Of a DNA stretch of 64,000 bases, positions 38,045-46,919 are shown piece by piece (position 1 is the first letter of the stretch; each line of letters opens with the position of its first letter). Position numbers and translations under genes: made by a program. The notes below the pieces were generated by a model that did not search any database, was not told the origin of the DNA, and saw only the letters and a program-made list of their open reading frames with translations. Source of the DNA: Lachnoclostridium sp. (GTDB lineage Bacteria; Bacillota; Clostridia; Lachnospirales; Lachnospiraceae); NCBI GenBank assembly GCA_021770065.1, contig JAETRR010000010.1, forward strand, positions 1 through 64,000, written 5' to 3'.

Positions 38045-38428
38045 ATGATTAAGGTAGACGGAAAAGATTATGATGTGATTGTCACAGATGTAAGTCTTGA
38101 CACAGAATTTATTTATAAGTATGCGGAGCGTAATGAAGATTATGATTTGCTTTATGAACTGGGGGCCGTGTTTTTCAACCAGTCGATAACCTTTGGAACC
38201 GGGAAAAGCGGAACGGATTTCTCCCGGTTGTGGGATCTTCTGTCCAGTCGGTCAAAGATAGATTCTGGTACCGGGCACAATGTAGAGATCTGGACACCGA
38301 TTGGAAAGCTAACCTTTCTCATGTACCCTAATTCCGTAACAGTAAAGATGATAAGGGAAAAGGGAAATGACACATGGTGGACTGGTATGAACGTGAAATT
38401 TATTGCTGTGAAGCCTGCGAGGAAGTAA
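38045..38428 (+). CDS. Distal tail-like protein (127 aa)
   Basis: MIKVDGKDYDVIVTDVSLDT, GAVFFNQSITFGTGKSGTDF and PNSVTVKMIREKGNDTWWTG predict a small beta-barrel. The position between tape measure and the large tail-tip protein suggests a Dit-like hub. Short for a classical Dit. Confidence 0.6.
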   Translation: MIKVDGKDYDVIVTDVSLDTEFIYKYAERNEDYDLLYELGAVFFNQSITFGTGKSGTDFSRLWDLLSSRSKIDSGTGHNVEIWTPIGKLTFLMYPNSVTVKMIREKGNDTWWTGMNVKFIAVKPARK

Positions 38429-40162
38429 ATGAGAACACAATGTGAGATTGTAAATGAACTGATTGACGTGGGCGCAAAAGGCGATAGTTCCCCAAGCGTC
38501 ACACACAATCAGTCATTTGCAGACATTTTACTATTAAAAGAGGATAATGCAGACAGAGCGCCCACAATGACGATGGAGTGGAATTATTCTATTTTGGATG
38601 GGACTATGGGACACTTGCCGGATAACCTTGAAAGTGCACAATATCCATATTTTTCTGATTCCGTGTCAGATGAAAACGGGGACTTTGAAACACCTCCGGT
38701 TCTGGAAGTAGAATTTGAAGAAAACCATTCAAGCGCCGGACTTTCCGTTCTATTTGACGGTGCATATCCGGAAGAAATAAAGGTTACTTGGTATGGACTG
38801 GATAATAAAATTATTTCAGAAGTGACCTTTTATCCGGAGGATAAGTATGCAGTTCTTAATAATAATGTAGAGAATTATCGAAAAATCAGAATAGAATTTG
38901 TTTCTACAAAGATTCCTTTCCGGTTTTTAAAAATCCTTAACATTGATTATGGTATTAAATTGAACTGGACAGGCGAGAGCATTATAAAGGCTACCATCAC
39001 AGAGGAATTAGATCCTATCAGTTCGGAGCTGTCCATCAATACGCTTGATCATACCATTTACAGTGCTGACAAATCTTTTAATATTTTGAATCCCCAGGGG
39101 ATTTATAAATTCTTTCAGCCAAAACAGAAAATCATTGTCCGAGAAAAGATTGATGATGAGCTTGTGGAAATGGGAACCTTTTATCTGGACACCCAAAGCA
39201 GCTTAAGCGAAACACAGATTTCTTTTCACGCTATAGACGCTCTCGGCATCTTGGACAAGTCGCAGTTTAAAAAGGGGAAAATATATGAGGATGTATTGGC
39301 CGGTGATATCATAGCAGAAATTATGGATTCGGCCGGCTGGGAAGATTATACCGTAAGCAGCGAGATAGCAAGTGTGCGAATGAGCGGACATATCCCGATT
39401 TGCTCCCATAGACAGGCACTGCAGCAAGTAGTATTTGCGCTTCGCGCGGTGGCTGATTGCAGCCGAAGTGATAAAATAAAAATTTACCGTCAATCAAGGA
39501 ATGTAACTTATAGGGTAAAAAGAGACCGAATTTTTATAGGTGGAAACATCCAGGTAAAGAATTATATATCGGATGTGGAAATTACCACCCACCACTATGA
39601 GCTTAAGAATGAAGAAACCAAAATTTTTGATGGAACCTTGCAGGAAGGGTTGAATGAAATTACATTTTCACAACCTTCGGTTATTTCTTCTTTAAGCGCA
39701 GGAACGGTTATTGAAAGCGGAGTGAATTATGCGGTAATACAAATGCAGTCACAAGGGAGCTGCATAGTCATGGGTAAGCAATACGAAGATCGTACATCTA
39801 CCTATGTTGCATCAGATCCTTATATTCCTGCAGGAGAGACACGAAAGAGCATCCAAGTGCCTTCTGCGACTATGGTCACAAAGGATAATGTTTATCTCTT
39901 GGCGGAAAGTCTTTTCAATTATTATAGCCTAAGGAAACAGGCAAATAAAAAGATTCTTCTGAATAATGAAAAGGTTGGTGAATGGATCGACATCCAGAGC
40001 CAGCAAGGAATGTATGTAAACGGTGGAATTGAAAAACAGGTAATTGATTTAACTGGAGGCTTTCTGTCCGAATTATCCATAATTGGGTACAACACAGTGG
40101 ATGCATACTTATATTATACTGGTAAAGAGATACATACCGGAGAAGAAATAGGGGTGATTTGA
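38429..40162 (+). CDS. Tail-tip/baseplate (Tal-like) protein
   Basis: 577 residues. An N-terminal beta domain, TGESIIKATITEELDPISSE, IVREKIDDELVEMGTFYLDT, SFHAIDALGILDKSQFKKGK and HRQALQQVVFALRAVADCSR match the gp27/Tal hub family. No lysozyme-like extension is seen. It abuts the upstream gene without a gap. Confidence 0.75.
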   Translation: MRTQCEIVNELIDVGAKGDSSPSVTHNQSFADILLLKEDNADRAPTMTMEWNYSILDGTMGHLPDNLESAQYPYFSDSVSDENGDFETPPVLEVEFEENHSSAGLSVLFDGAYPEEIKVTWYGLDNKIISEVTFYPEDKYAVLNNNVENYRKIRIEFVSTKIPFRFLKILNIDYGIKLNWTGESIIKATITEELDPISSELSINTLDHTIYSADKSFNILNPQGIYKFFQPKQKIIVREKIDDELVEMGTFYLDTQSSLSETQISFHAIDALGILDKSQFKKGKIYEDVLAGDIIAEIMDSAGWEDYTVSSEIASVRMSGHIPICSHRQALQQVVFALRAVADCSRSDKIKIYRQSRNVTYRVKRDRIFIGGNIQVKNYISDVEITTHHYELKNEETKIFDGTLQEGLNEITFSQPSVISSLSAGTVIESGVNYAVIQMQSQGSCIVMGKQYEDRTSTYVASDPYIPAGETRKSIQVPSATMVTKDNVYLLAESLFNYYSLRKQANKKILLNNEKVGEWIDIQSQQGMYVNGGIEKQVIDLTGGFLSELSIIGYNTVDAYLYYTGKEIHTGEEIGVI

Positions 40163-40977
40163 TGGCTTTTGAAGTAAAAGAATGGACTGACCGACAGGTA
40201 CAGTATCCCGGCAGGCGGAAACTAATTCAGACCATTATTGAAAATGTATATGACATTGAGCGTGCGGAAGGAACCGTGTCAGAACCCGGAAATGCTTTTG
40301 ATGCGGCTAACATGAATGATTTGGAAGCAAGAATCAAGGCGGCATTTGAATCTATCCGGGATACAGATATTTTCGTAGTGGATAAAAATAACCATTTTAC
40401 GGCTGAAAAATTGGACAGGGTACTTGACGAACTTTTTATGTTTGCCTCTAATGGTAAAAAGCTTATCGCTGAAGCTGTTGGAGGCAGTGCAAGTAGTTCT
40501 TTTCGGGATTTAGCCAATATTATTAATAATGGTAAAAAGAGTATAGCAAACGCAGTAGGACAGACGAAAGCCGGAACGCTTAAAGGCACAGAGAACTTTT
40601 CTCAAATTGCTGACTTTATTTCGAAAAATAAATGCAGTTTTTCTGTAGATGGAAGCCAATATTTAGTTGGTGAAGCATTTCCTGGAAACAATAAACTTTG
40701 GGAAAGAAGAATTAACTTTAATTTTGGGTTTACTCCGAACAGGATTGCAACAGTTGGACCTGAAATAACATTTGGTAATAGTGGTAATGGCTTTTATTCT
40801 AATTTTGGAGGAGGAGATACCAACTATTCATCTCAAGTAGATCCAGGAAAATATAAAATTGGAATTAAGGATTTAACATCTAAAGGCTTTACTATATGGT
40901 ATAAAAACGGGAATCCTTCCACGGATATGATTTTACAATCCGGAACAATCTATTTCACTGCTTACAGGGTGCCATAA
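40162..40977 (+). CDS. Tail-fibre adaptor/receptor-binding protein 1
   Basis: 271 residues. The N-terminal ~60 (WTDRQVQYPGRRKLIQTIIE, NVYDIERAEGTVSEPGNAFD) is repeated in the protein at 41446 and is probably the baseplate anchor. GKKLIAEAVGGSASSSF...GKKSIANAVG are short internal repeats. The C-terminal ~130 is a Gly-rich beta domain (FGNSGNGFYSNFGGGDTNYS). TTGATG: the ATG at 40162 is used. Confidence 0.7.
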   Translation: MAFEVKEWTDRQVQYPGRRKLIQTIIENVYDIERAEGTVSEPGNAFDAANMNDLEARIKAAFESIRDTDIFVVDKNNHFTAEKLDRVLDELFMFASNGKKLIAEAVGGSASSSFRDLANIINNGKKSIANAVGQTKAGTLKGTENFSQIADFISKNKCSFSVDGSQYLVGEAFPGNNKLWERRINFNFGFTPNRIATVGPEITFGNSGNGFYSNFGGGDTNYSSQVDPGKYKIGIKDLTSKGFTIWYKNGNPSTDMILQSGTIYFTAYRVP

Positions 40978-41444
40978 TGATATTTATATACGATCGAAAT
41001 CTATTAGACATTACAACCGCAAAAGAAATTATATCCAAAATCCAGAGCACAGGTTTTTCTTCCCTTTCGGATTACGAAAAAGAACAGTGGGCCAATGGAT
41101 TCAAAGGAACCTTGAACTATACCGATATGAACCGTATTGAAGGTAATATTTCCGAGATTTCTCAAATGTTGGGTATTGAAGTTTCAAATCCAAAGATTGA
41201 TTGGGATATGGAATCCATACCTACACAATCAGACTTTGAAAGGATTCGGAATAACACGCAGTTAATACGGGAAAATTGCGGTTTTCAAAATATGCCTTAT
41301 GTCCCGGAACTTCCGTTGAACCGTTATGACAAAATTAACGATATAGAAAAGATATTGTTTTATGTTTATACCATATATTCACCGGAGATTCCACAGTATT
41401 ACATTGATGAAATTTACATCGATGAAGAAATAGGAGATATATAA
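40977..41444 (+). CDS. Tail-associated protein (155 aa)
   Basis: MIFIYDRNLLDITTAKEIIS, YEKEQWANGFKGTLNYTDMN and RIEGNISEISQMLG. The middle resembles the linker/adaptor found between fibre modules of Clostridia phages. It overlaps the upstream stop by one base (TAATG). A tail-fibre role is inferred from position. Confidence 0.55.
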   Translation: MIFIYDRNLLDITTAKEIISKIQSTGFSSLSDYEKEQWANGFKGTLNYTDMNRIEGNISEISQMLGIEVSNPKIDWDMESIPTQSDFERIRNNTQLIRENCGFQNMPYVPELPLNRYDKINDIEKILFYVYTIYSPEIPQYYIDEIYIDEEIGDI

Positions 41445-41445
41445 T

Positions 41446-43038
41446 ATGGCTTTCCAGAAAAAAGAATGGCTTAGACGAATTGTAGAGTTTCCGGGGAGAA
41501 GAAAAATCACTCCCTCCGGGATAGAAAATGTATATAATATTGAGCGTGCAGAGGGGGATGTATTACAGGCTGGGGATGGATTTACAAAGGAGAATATGGA
41601 TGATTTGGAAGAAAGAATTGCAGCAGAATTTAAAGTCACACAGTCCCTCGCGCCAACGGAAATTATACCTGCAAATTCAGACTTGGATGATTACGTTGAA
41701 CATGGATGCTATCGTGTCAGAAATAGTAGTGATGCAGGCACAATTGGGCACTCCCCAGTCACAAATCAAGGGTATATGTTAAGCGTATACAGTATATACG
41801 GACCTGATATTCATGTGGCAACTACGCAGGTTGTTCAACTTTATCGTTGGCATACTTATTCCAGGTATCGTTATGGCAATAATCCTTGGTCAGACTGGGA
41901 ATATAAGGAAGCCCCCATGACTGGCGCAACCGCAAGCGCGGCCGGAAAAGCAGGATTGGTTCCGGCTCCCCCGAAAGGCGCACAGGGAAAGGTTTTGAAA
42001 GGTAATGCGACTTGGGGAGATGCTGAAATTGCGTACCGCGGAGCTTATGCGGACTTCCCGGCAACAGGAAATCCAAATCTGTTATACATAGATGACACTG
42101 TAGATCCGCATCTTATGTACACCTGGAATTCCAGTACCTCGAAATACGTTCTCACCGGCGGCGCAGGCGGAGCGGACGGCTCCAGTATTGACATACCCAT
42201 AACATTACCTGCGTCCGGCTGGACAGGTACCGCTGCCCCCTACTCCCAGACCGTAACCGTCCCACAGATACGGGAGAGCATGACACCCCTGCTGTTTTTT
42301 TCGGGCACAGGCGATGCCGCCCAATATGCCTACAGTCTTATCACCGGCTATGAGGCCGGATATGCGCAGATGACATTTTCTGCGGCTGACAAGCCGCAAG
42401 TGGACATCCCGATTACTCTTAAAGGTATCCCGGCGCAGCAGCTGGAGTTTGCCGATAATACGGTTGTGGTGGTTGTGCCAGCGGATGGCTTTGCGCTAAA
42501 CGAGGATGTAGGACGTTATGAGCAGACTATTACCGTCGAGGGTATGACACCCGGCATGGGCGGTATGTTTGATATTGTTAGATCCGGCCCTGTGTTGAGT
42601 GTAGAGGAATCCAAGATTGTATCCAATATTACGGACATTATACGGTTGGAGGATGCAATCAAAATCGTATGTCTGGAGCCGCCAGAACAGCAGTATATGC
42701 TTGCTTTGTATGGGACGTTTACCCAGGCTACCGAGGGGACTACTCTGCTTGCAGGGATGCAGGGGTGGTTTGATAAGGTGGAGGAGCTGGAGGCAGGCAA
42801 ACTATTTTATATTGACCACAAGATAGTAACAAAGGCAGATTCCGGCTCCGCCCCCTGGAGTGCGTATGGAACTAAAAGTATTGCCGTTGCTTCGGCTACG
42901 CCTGTTTCGGCACAAATAATCGGAGCATCAAATTTTTATGGTTCCGTGACGCTTAATGCTAATTCTGGCGCAGTGTATGTTTATGGAGCAATCGCAGGAG
43001 AGTATACAATCAGAGTTTTGTATGCTCATACAAGTTAA
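41446..43038 (+). CDS. Large tail fibre protein with pyocin-knob-like domain
   Basis: 530 residues. The N-terminus (EWLRRIVEFPGRRKITPSGI, NVYNIERAEGDVLQAGDGFT) repeats the anchor of the 40162 protein. The segment YVEHGCYRVR...WSDWEY looks like a pyocin-knob domain. Then APPKGAQGKVLKGNATWGDA and several beta domains, two of them repeats (VDIPITLKGI/IDIPITLPAS). The end is a beta-rich tip. Probably a trimeric fibre. Confidence 0.7.
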   Translation: MAFQKKEWLRRIVEFPGRRKITPSGIENVYNIERAEGDVLQAGDGFTKENMDDLEERIAAEFKVTQSLAPTEIIPANSDLDDYVEHGCYRVRNSSDAGTIGHSPVTNQGYMLSVYSIYGPDIHVATTQVVQLYRWHTYSRYRYGNNPWSDWEYKEAPMTGATASAAGKAGLVPAPPKGAQGKVLKGNATWGDAEIAYRGAYADFPATGNPNLLYIDDTVDPHLMYTWNSSTSKYVLTGGAGGADGSSIDIPITLPASGWTGTAAPYSQTVTVPQIRESMTPLLFFSGTGDAAQYAYSLITGYEAGYAQMTFSAADKPQVDIPITLKGIPAQQLEFADNTVVVVVPADGFALNEDVGRYEQTITVEGMTPGMGGMFDIVRSGPVLSVEESKIVSNITDIIRLEDAIKIVCLEPPEQQYMLALYGTFTQATEGTTLLAGMQGWFDKVEELEAGKLFYIDHKIVTKADSGSAPWSAYGTKSIAVASATPVSAQIIGASNFYGSVTLNANSGAVYVYGAIAGEYTIRVLYAHTS

Positions 43039-43058
43039 ATAATTTAGGAGGCGATGAT

Positions 43059-43442
43059 ATGTCAAACATAGCAAGCCCGGGCAGCGGTGGGTTGGAATTA
43101 ATGCAGAGAATTGAAGTATTAGAAAAAATCATGGAATATGAAGAATTCCAAGTAACCGTCTCAAGTGCAAACGAAAATGTTATGACGGCTAAAGGGTACA
43201 AGAAAAATGGAGTTGTTGTTATTGATATAGGATTAAAAGCAGGTGCTTATGCACTTATGAATTTTGGAATACCGGAGAAATACGGATCGAAAAGTAAAAT
43301 AGAGGGAAGTTTTACACCCATTGGCACAGGATCCGATGCCGGTAAGTGCGCTGGCGTGCAAATAGATGGTACATCTGGGTTTGTGTGGATTACCAGTGCT
43401 TTAACAGCAACATGCCATGCAAGTATTGTTTATCCGATTTAA
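43059..43442 (+). CDS. Small tail-fibre module protein 1 (127 aa)
   Basis: MSNIASPGSGGLELMQRIEV has a Ser/Gly hinge followed by a short coiled coil (LEKIMEYEEFQVTV) and a beta C-terminal domain (NGVVVIDIGLKAGAYALMNF, TSGFVWITSALTATCHASIV). It is paralogous in plan to the next two genes but lacks their poly-G tract. TTTAGGAGGCGATGAT precedes the ATG. Confidence 0.65.
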   Translation: MSNIASPGSGGLELMQRIEVLEKIMEYEEFQVTVSSANENVMTAKGYKKNGVVVIDIGLKAGAYALMNFGIPEKYGSKSKIEGSFTPIGTGSDAGKCAGVQIDGTSGFVWITSALTATCHASIVYPI

Positions 43443-43456
43443 AAAGGAGGCAAATC

Positions 43457-43855
43457 ATGCAATATATAGGAAATGTATTGGGGGGGGGTAATTCCTCCAG
43501 CCTTGCACTATTACAGAGGATTGAAGAATTAGAGAAAAGAAATAAAGAACTGAAAACACAAGTCAATCAAATCGTTGGTAGATTTGGCACAATTGATTGC
43601 TCCACGGTATCAAGCATTATACACAATACAACTTTTGCTGCTGCGCTTGCCACGGCCAGGACAAAGTCACTTATAGGGTTTACGGCGTATTACTCAATTA
43701 GTGATGCCCCGGCTAATATCCCTACTGGATTTTTAATATATCTCCGCAATAACACGCTCGGAACTCAAACAGCATTATTGGCACTTTACTCCAACAAGAT
43801 GGCAATTGGCATGATGGCAAGCGATGGAAAAATTACCTGGAAGGATATAACTTGA
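43457..43855 (+). CDS. Small tail-fibre module protein 2, G9 tract in frame
   Basis: 132 residues. MQYIGNVLGGGNSSSLALLQ: the Gly hinge is encoded by a run of nine G (43480-43488) and is in frame. A coiled coil (RIEELEKRNKELKTQVNQIV) and a beta domain (LIGFTAYYSISDAPANIPTG) follow. AAAGGAGGCAAATC precedes the ATG. The tract length sets the frame, so the gene may switch on and off by slippage. Confidence 0.7.
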   Translation: MQYIGNVLGGGNSSSLALLQRIEELEKRNKELKTQVNQIVGRFGTIDCSTVSSIIHNTTFAAALATARTKSLIGFTAYYSISDAPANIPTGFLIYLRNNTLGTQTALLALYSNKMAIGMMASDGKITWKDIT

Positions 43856-43869
43856 AAAGGAGAATAGAT

Positions 43870-44267
43870 ATGAATAATTTGATTGGGGGGGGGCAGCTGC
43901 CCTTGCACTTTTACAAGGGATTGAAGAATCAGAAGAAAAGCTTACTGTCTATGGAGGAAATTTCCCGGGCGTGAATCTTGTAGGAGGAGAATATAAGGAA
44001 ATTGCGCAAATAGAAGTACCGCCCGGTACATATTTGCTGATTGGCTCAAGCCAATTAAATGTATCCGTAGATAGTACATTTGTTTTGAGTTTAGATAACA
44101 GCGTAGCAATAAGGTTTTCCGGTTTAGGCGGCGGAGGTGCAAGTGCATCTATTGTTAAAAAAACAGATACAAATAAAATTTTCCGCATGTCGATGTATAA
44201 ATCATCAAATATAAGTACGCCAGTCCAAAATGCCGGAACCTATTTTCAAGCCATCAAAATAAAATAA
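43870..44267 (+). pseudogene. Small tail-fibre module protein 3, switched off by G9 tract
   Basis: AAAAGGAGAATAGAT precedes ATG: MNNLIGGG, then with nine G (43885-43893) the frame ends after MEEISRA. With ten G it becomes MNNLIGGGAAALALLQGIEE and continues to 44267 through FSGLGGGGASASIVKKTDTN, 132 residues, the same length as the preceding protein. The ORF-track start at 43971 (GTG) has no ribosome site. Read as a phase-off gene rather than a dead one. Confidence 0.65.
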
Positions 44268-44278
44268 GGAGGCAAACC

Positions 44279-44770
44279 ATGATAAACCCAAAAACAGGCA
44301 CAACCTGGGCACCGGATATACGCCCGGAAGCGATAGAAGAATTTGACGAAGAAACATCAGACGGAGCAATTGCACAATACAAGGCAGTTGACAATCACCC
44401 GTTCCTTAACAAAGTATTGGATAAGATGGCGTTTTTTAGGACACACGCTGGAGCTGTCTGGTACAATCTGCTTGATCGGAAAACCCTGCTTGCGAAGCTT
44501 AATGAGATGGATGCGGAGATAGGAAAAAGAAAAACGCTTAAATACGTTATAACGGAATCTGCCAATCTTACTATTGGAGCGACAAGATACGCTATATTTC
44601 CAGCAGACAAAATACCGGGGACGAGAAATTACTTGTTTGCAACCATTATGACATGGGGATCATCAAATACGGTATTTTCCGTCGCTGGGCGTGACAGGAC
44701 TTTTTGGATAATAGGGGATCCGGATAAAATCGTGAATGGTATACAACTTAGGCTCTGGTATGCGGAATGA
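44279..44770 (+). CDS. Small tail-fibre module protein 4 (163 aa)
   Basis: MINPKTGTTWAPDIRPEAIE, VDNHPFLNKVLDKMAFFRTH and AVWYNLLDRKTLLAKLNEMD form an anchor repeated in the next gene, with a different beta C-terminal domain (YVITESANLTIGATRYAIFP). No poly-G at the matching hinge (SDGAIAQ). AAGGAGGCAAACC precedes the ATG. Confidence 0.65.
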   Translation: MINPKTGTTWAPDIRPEAIEEFDEETSDGAIAQYKAVDNHPFLNKVLDKMAFFRTHAGAVWYNLLDRKTLLAKLNEMDAEIGKRKTLKYVITESANLTIGATRYAIFPADKIPGTRNYLFATIMTWGSSNTVFSVAGRDRTFWIIGDPDKIVNGIQLRLWYAE

Positions 44771-44791
44771 TATATGAATGGAGGAAAAGCA

Positions 44792-45339
44792 ATGGAAAAC
44801 GTAAAAATAGAAGAAAACCGCTTGGTACCAGATATAAGGCCGGAAAATATTGAAACAATAACTGAGACCTATACCCCGTCCGGGGGGGTGAACAGACAGC
44901 AGCATATAAAATCCTAAATGTCCACCCAATCATAAACGGGATTTTGGACAAGCTGGCCTTTTTCCGTACTCATGCGGCGGCGGTGTGGTACAACAAACTC
45001 GGCAATGTTACCCTTAAACAAAAATTAGATGCGATGGACGAAATAAGTGGAACTAAAGTAGGCATGATAAACACATCCAAAGTTTTAAAAGCACGTACTT
45101 TCACAAATGCAACATCCACATATTCTGCCACGCAAAACTGTTGGGTACAATTGGCGATCAAAGCAGGGGGCGGCACAGGCGGAAATGCTACCATAAACGA
45201 TGTTCAAGTTGCTTCTTTTTACACGGAAGGTAGTTATACAGAATTTGTGAGTTGCTATCCACTGAAAAAAGGAGATGTTTTAAAGGTTACAGGGAATTCA
45301 ACTTATCAAGCCAGTTATGTGGTTTATGGTTCACATTGA
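44792..45339 (+). pseudogene. Small tail-fibre module protein 5, switched off by G7 tract
   Basis: MENVKIEENRLVPDIRPENI ... TYTPSGG, then seven G (44882-44888) lead to VNRQQHIKS and stop. With eight (or five) G the frame becomes GEQTAAYKILNVHPIINGIL and DKLAFFRTHAAAVWYNKLGN, matching the anchor of the upstream gene, and runs to 45339 (about 182 residues). TGGAGGAAAAGCA precedes the ATG. The ORF-track ORF from 44944 is the downstream half only. Confidence 0.65.
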
Positions 45340-45342
45340 TAA

Positions 45343-45376
45343 AAAGAGGTGCGTATTATTTGCAAGGCTCTTTTGT
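45343..45376 (+). terminator. Intrinsic terminator-like hairpin after fibre genes
   Basis: AAAAGAG...CTCTTTT with inner TGC/GCA pairing and a following TTTTG. It separates the fibre genes from the endolysin. The rest of 45377-45460 contains AAGGAGGTGAGG not followed by a usable ORF. Confidence 0.6.
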
Positions 45377-45460
45377 GTTTTGACTGTTAAGGAGGTGAGG
45401 AAAATAGGTTAAATAAACTATATAGTAACCCGTCAAATTTGTAAGAAAGAGGAAATTAAT

Positions 45461-46462
45461 ATGAGCAAAAAAGTATTATATGAGGGACCCGATCTATCTT
45501 ATCACAATGGGAATGTTGATATTAAGAGGATTCGTGATGCAGGATATAAAAGAGTAGGATTGCGGGCCGGATACGGCAAGAATAATGTAGATCAGAAGTA
45601 CGTTACCAATGCATTGGCCTGTTTTAATCTGGGTGTGGCTGTCCTGTTATATTGGTTTAGCTATGCTTATACAACGGCAATGGCGGCGGCAGAGGCCGGT
45701 TATGCGGTAGCACAGGCAAAAAAATACTGGAAAAAATGCCCGATTGCCTTTGACTTTGAGTATGACAGCGTAATCTACGCCCGGAAAAATGGTGTTGTAA
45801 TTACTAAAAAGCTTTGTACAGATATGGCCATAGCATTTTTAAAGGCAGTCAAAGATTCCGGTTATATACCGGTCATTTATACAAACAAGGATTACCTTAA
45901 AAATTATTTCGATATGTCGAGGATTACTGCAGAGCTTGGAACTGTATATGTCTGGTATGCCCGGTATACGTCCTCGCTTTCTTCCGGCGAGTTAGAGGAT
46001 GTTGACATCTGGCAGTATACATCCTCGGGCAGAATCCCGGGAGTTACCAGTAAGGTGGATCTCAATAAGTTTTATACGGATTTTGGGGGGCAGATCCCGG
46101 CAGAGCAAAAGCCGGCTTGTAATATCAATATCCTTAATTTCCAACGTGCAGCCAATAAAGACGGTTATCGGGATGCGGATGGGAAAAAGCTTGTAGAGGA
46201 TGGCATTGATGGGACAAAGACGCAGTATGTCCGGAAGCAGATATTCCTTAAGGCCAAGCTTTTACTCTGGGTAGGCTCCACTGGCGAGCTTGTAAAATGG
46301 CATCAGCGGCGTTGTAATGAAATTCTGGGGCATAACCAGACAGTCGATGGCAGATATGGAAAGACATCCAAGAGTGAAACCATAGAGCTGCAGAAAGAAC
46401 TGGGGCTTGCGATTGATGGCGTAGCCGGGTATAATACTTTACAAGCAGAGTTTTATAATTAA
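45461..46462 (+). CDS. Endolysin: GH25 lysozyme with C-terminal peptidoglycan-binding domain
   Basis: 333 residues. YEGPDLSYHNGNVDIKRIRD, VGLRAGYG, CPIAFDFEYD (catalytic Asp/Glu pair) and DVDIWQYTSSGRIPGVTSKV define GH25. From ~230 the sequence NFQRAANKDGYRDADGKKLV ... TIELQKELGLAIDGVAGYNT is a PG_binding_1-like wall-targeting domain. It cleaves the glycan at the end of the lytic cycle, released by the holin. AAGAGGAAATTAAT precedes the ATG. Confidence 0.9.
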   Translation: MSKKVLYEGPDLSYHNGNVDIKRIRDAGYKRVGLRAGYGKNNVDQKYVTNALACFNLGVAVLLYWFSYAYTTAMAAAEAGYAVAQAKKYWKKCPIAFDFEYDSVIYARKNGVVITKKLCTDMAIAFLKAVKDSGYIPVIYTNKDYLKNYFDMSRITAELGTVYVWYARYTSSLSSGELEDVDIWQYTSSGRIPGVTSKVDLNKFYTDFGGQIPAEQKPACNINILNFQRAANKDGYRDADGKKLVEDGIDGTKTQYVRKQIFLKAKLLLWVGSTGELVKWHQRRCNEILGHNQTVDGRYGKTSKSETIELQKELGLAIDGVAGYNTLQAEFYN

Positions 46463-46532
46463 TTTGTCACAGATTTTGTCATAAAAGCAGAAACTTCCTG
46501 TATTTATAGGGTTTATTGCACTTAAAAATCTA

Positions 46533-46553
46533 GTTCAAATCCTGTTACTCCGA
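46533..46553. other. attR core of prophage
   Basis: Exact copy of the 21-bp tRNA-Pro 3' end (GTTCAAATCC...ACTCCGA). The rest of the tRNA is absent here. It is 70 bases after the endolysin stop and marks the return to host DNA. Confidence 0.9.
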
Positions 46554-46860
46554 TTTTTAACAAAATCAGATAAAACATATTACTACAGGAGTTGAAAGCT
46601 GCGGATATGCAGTAAGGTGTTAAGTGTAAGGACACCGGGAAAGAAAGTTCAACTTCTTTTTGTTATAACTATTTCTTGACAATTCGCAGATTGCTGCGGA
46701 ATCTATTTCGTCATGTTTCCCAAGCATATTACCACTTTTGTCTTTGAAAATCAATAAGAAGTAAGTATGGACGAATATAAATCATAAATGATAATTGCAG
46801 AAACAAGCAAAAGAATTTATTGACAAAGCCGTCTATAACTGCTATATTTTGAAACAGAGC
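46554..46860 (+). promoter_or_regulatory. Host leader region and promoter of glnA
   Basis: No gene. A multi-hairpin segment (AGTTGAA...TTCAACT closing CTGC/GCAG and GGTGT/ACACC) ends in TTCTTTTTG at 46652-46660 and looks like a terminator. The glnA promoter is TTGACA (46820-46825), 17 bases, TATATT (46843-46848). Confidence 0.7.
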
Positions 46861-46896
46861 AAAGGCGTTCAACATAGGAGGAGAACGCCTTTTTTT
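46861..46896 (+). terminator. Leader terminator (attenuator) before glnA
   Basis: AAAGGCGTTC and GAACGCCTTT form a perfect 10-bp stem with TTTTTT after it, between the promoter and the glnA ribosome site. Unless bypassed, it ends transcription before glnA. The ANTAR protein encoded just downstream is the natural antiterminator. Confidence 0.85.
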
Positions 46897-46919
46897 ACAT
46901 CATGGAAAGGAGAGAAGGC

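Larger units (their letters stand above)
43480..44888 (+). repeat. Three poly-G tracts in tail-fibre module genes
   Basis: G9 at 43480-43488 (gene in frame), G9 at 43885-43893 (one short) and G7 at 44882-44888 (one short). All three are at the Gly hinge between the anchor and the variable domain. Runs of G this long are rare in genomes of this composition; no others were noticed in the window. Confidence 0.85.
55..46553. mobile_element. Integrated temperate siphophage-type prophage (about 46.5 kb)
   Basis: The element is bounded by the 21-bp attL/attR repeat. It carries in order: integrase, CI repressor, recombination and replication genes, terminase, portal, capsid, tail and lysis genes. 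The order is canonical for Firmicutes Siphoviridae-like phages with a long tail (tape measure of 845 residues). Structural genes look intact. A few accessory ORFs have homopolymer frame breaks. It may be inducible because the repressor has S24 self-cleavage features. Confidence 0.95.

Noticed and set aside
41446-45339. Variable fibre genes considered as targets of a diversity-generating retroelement
   Set aside because: No reverse transcriptase, template repeat or IMH-like element was found in the window; the G tracts explain the variation better.
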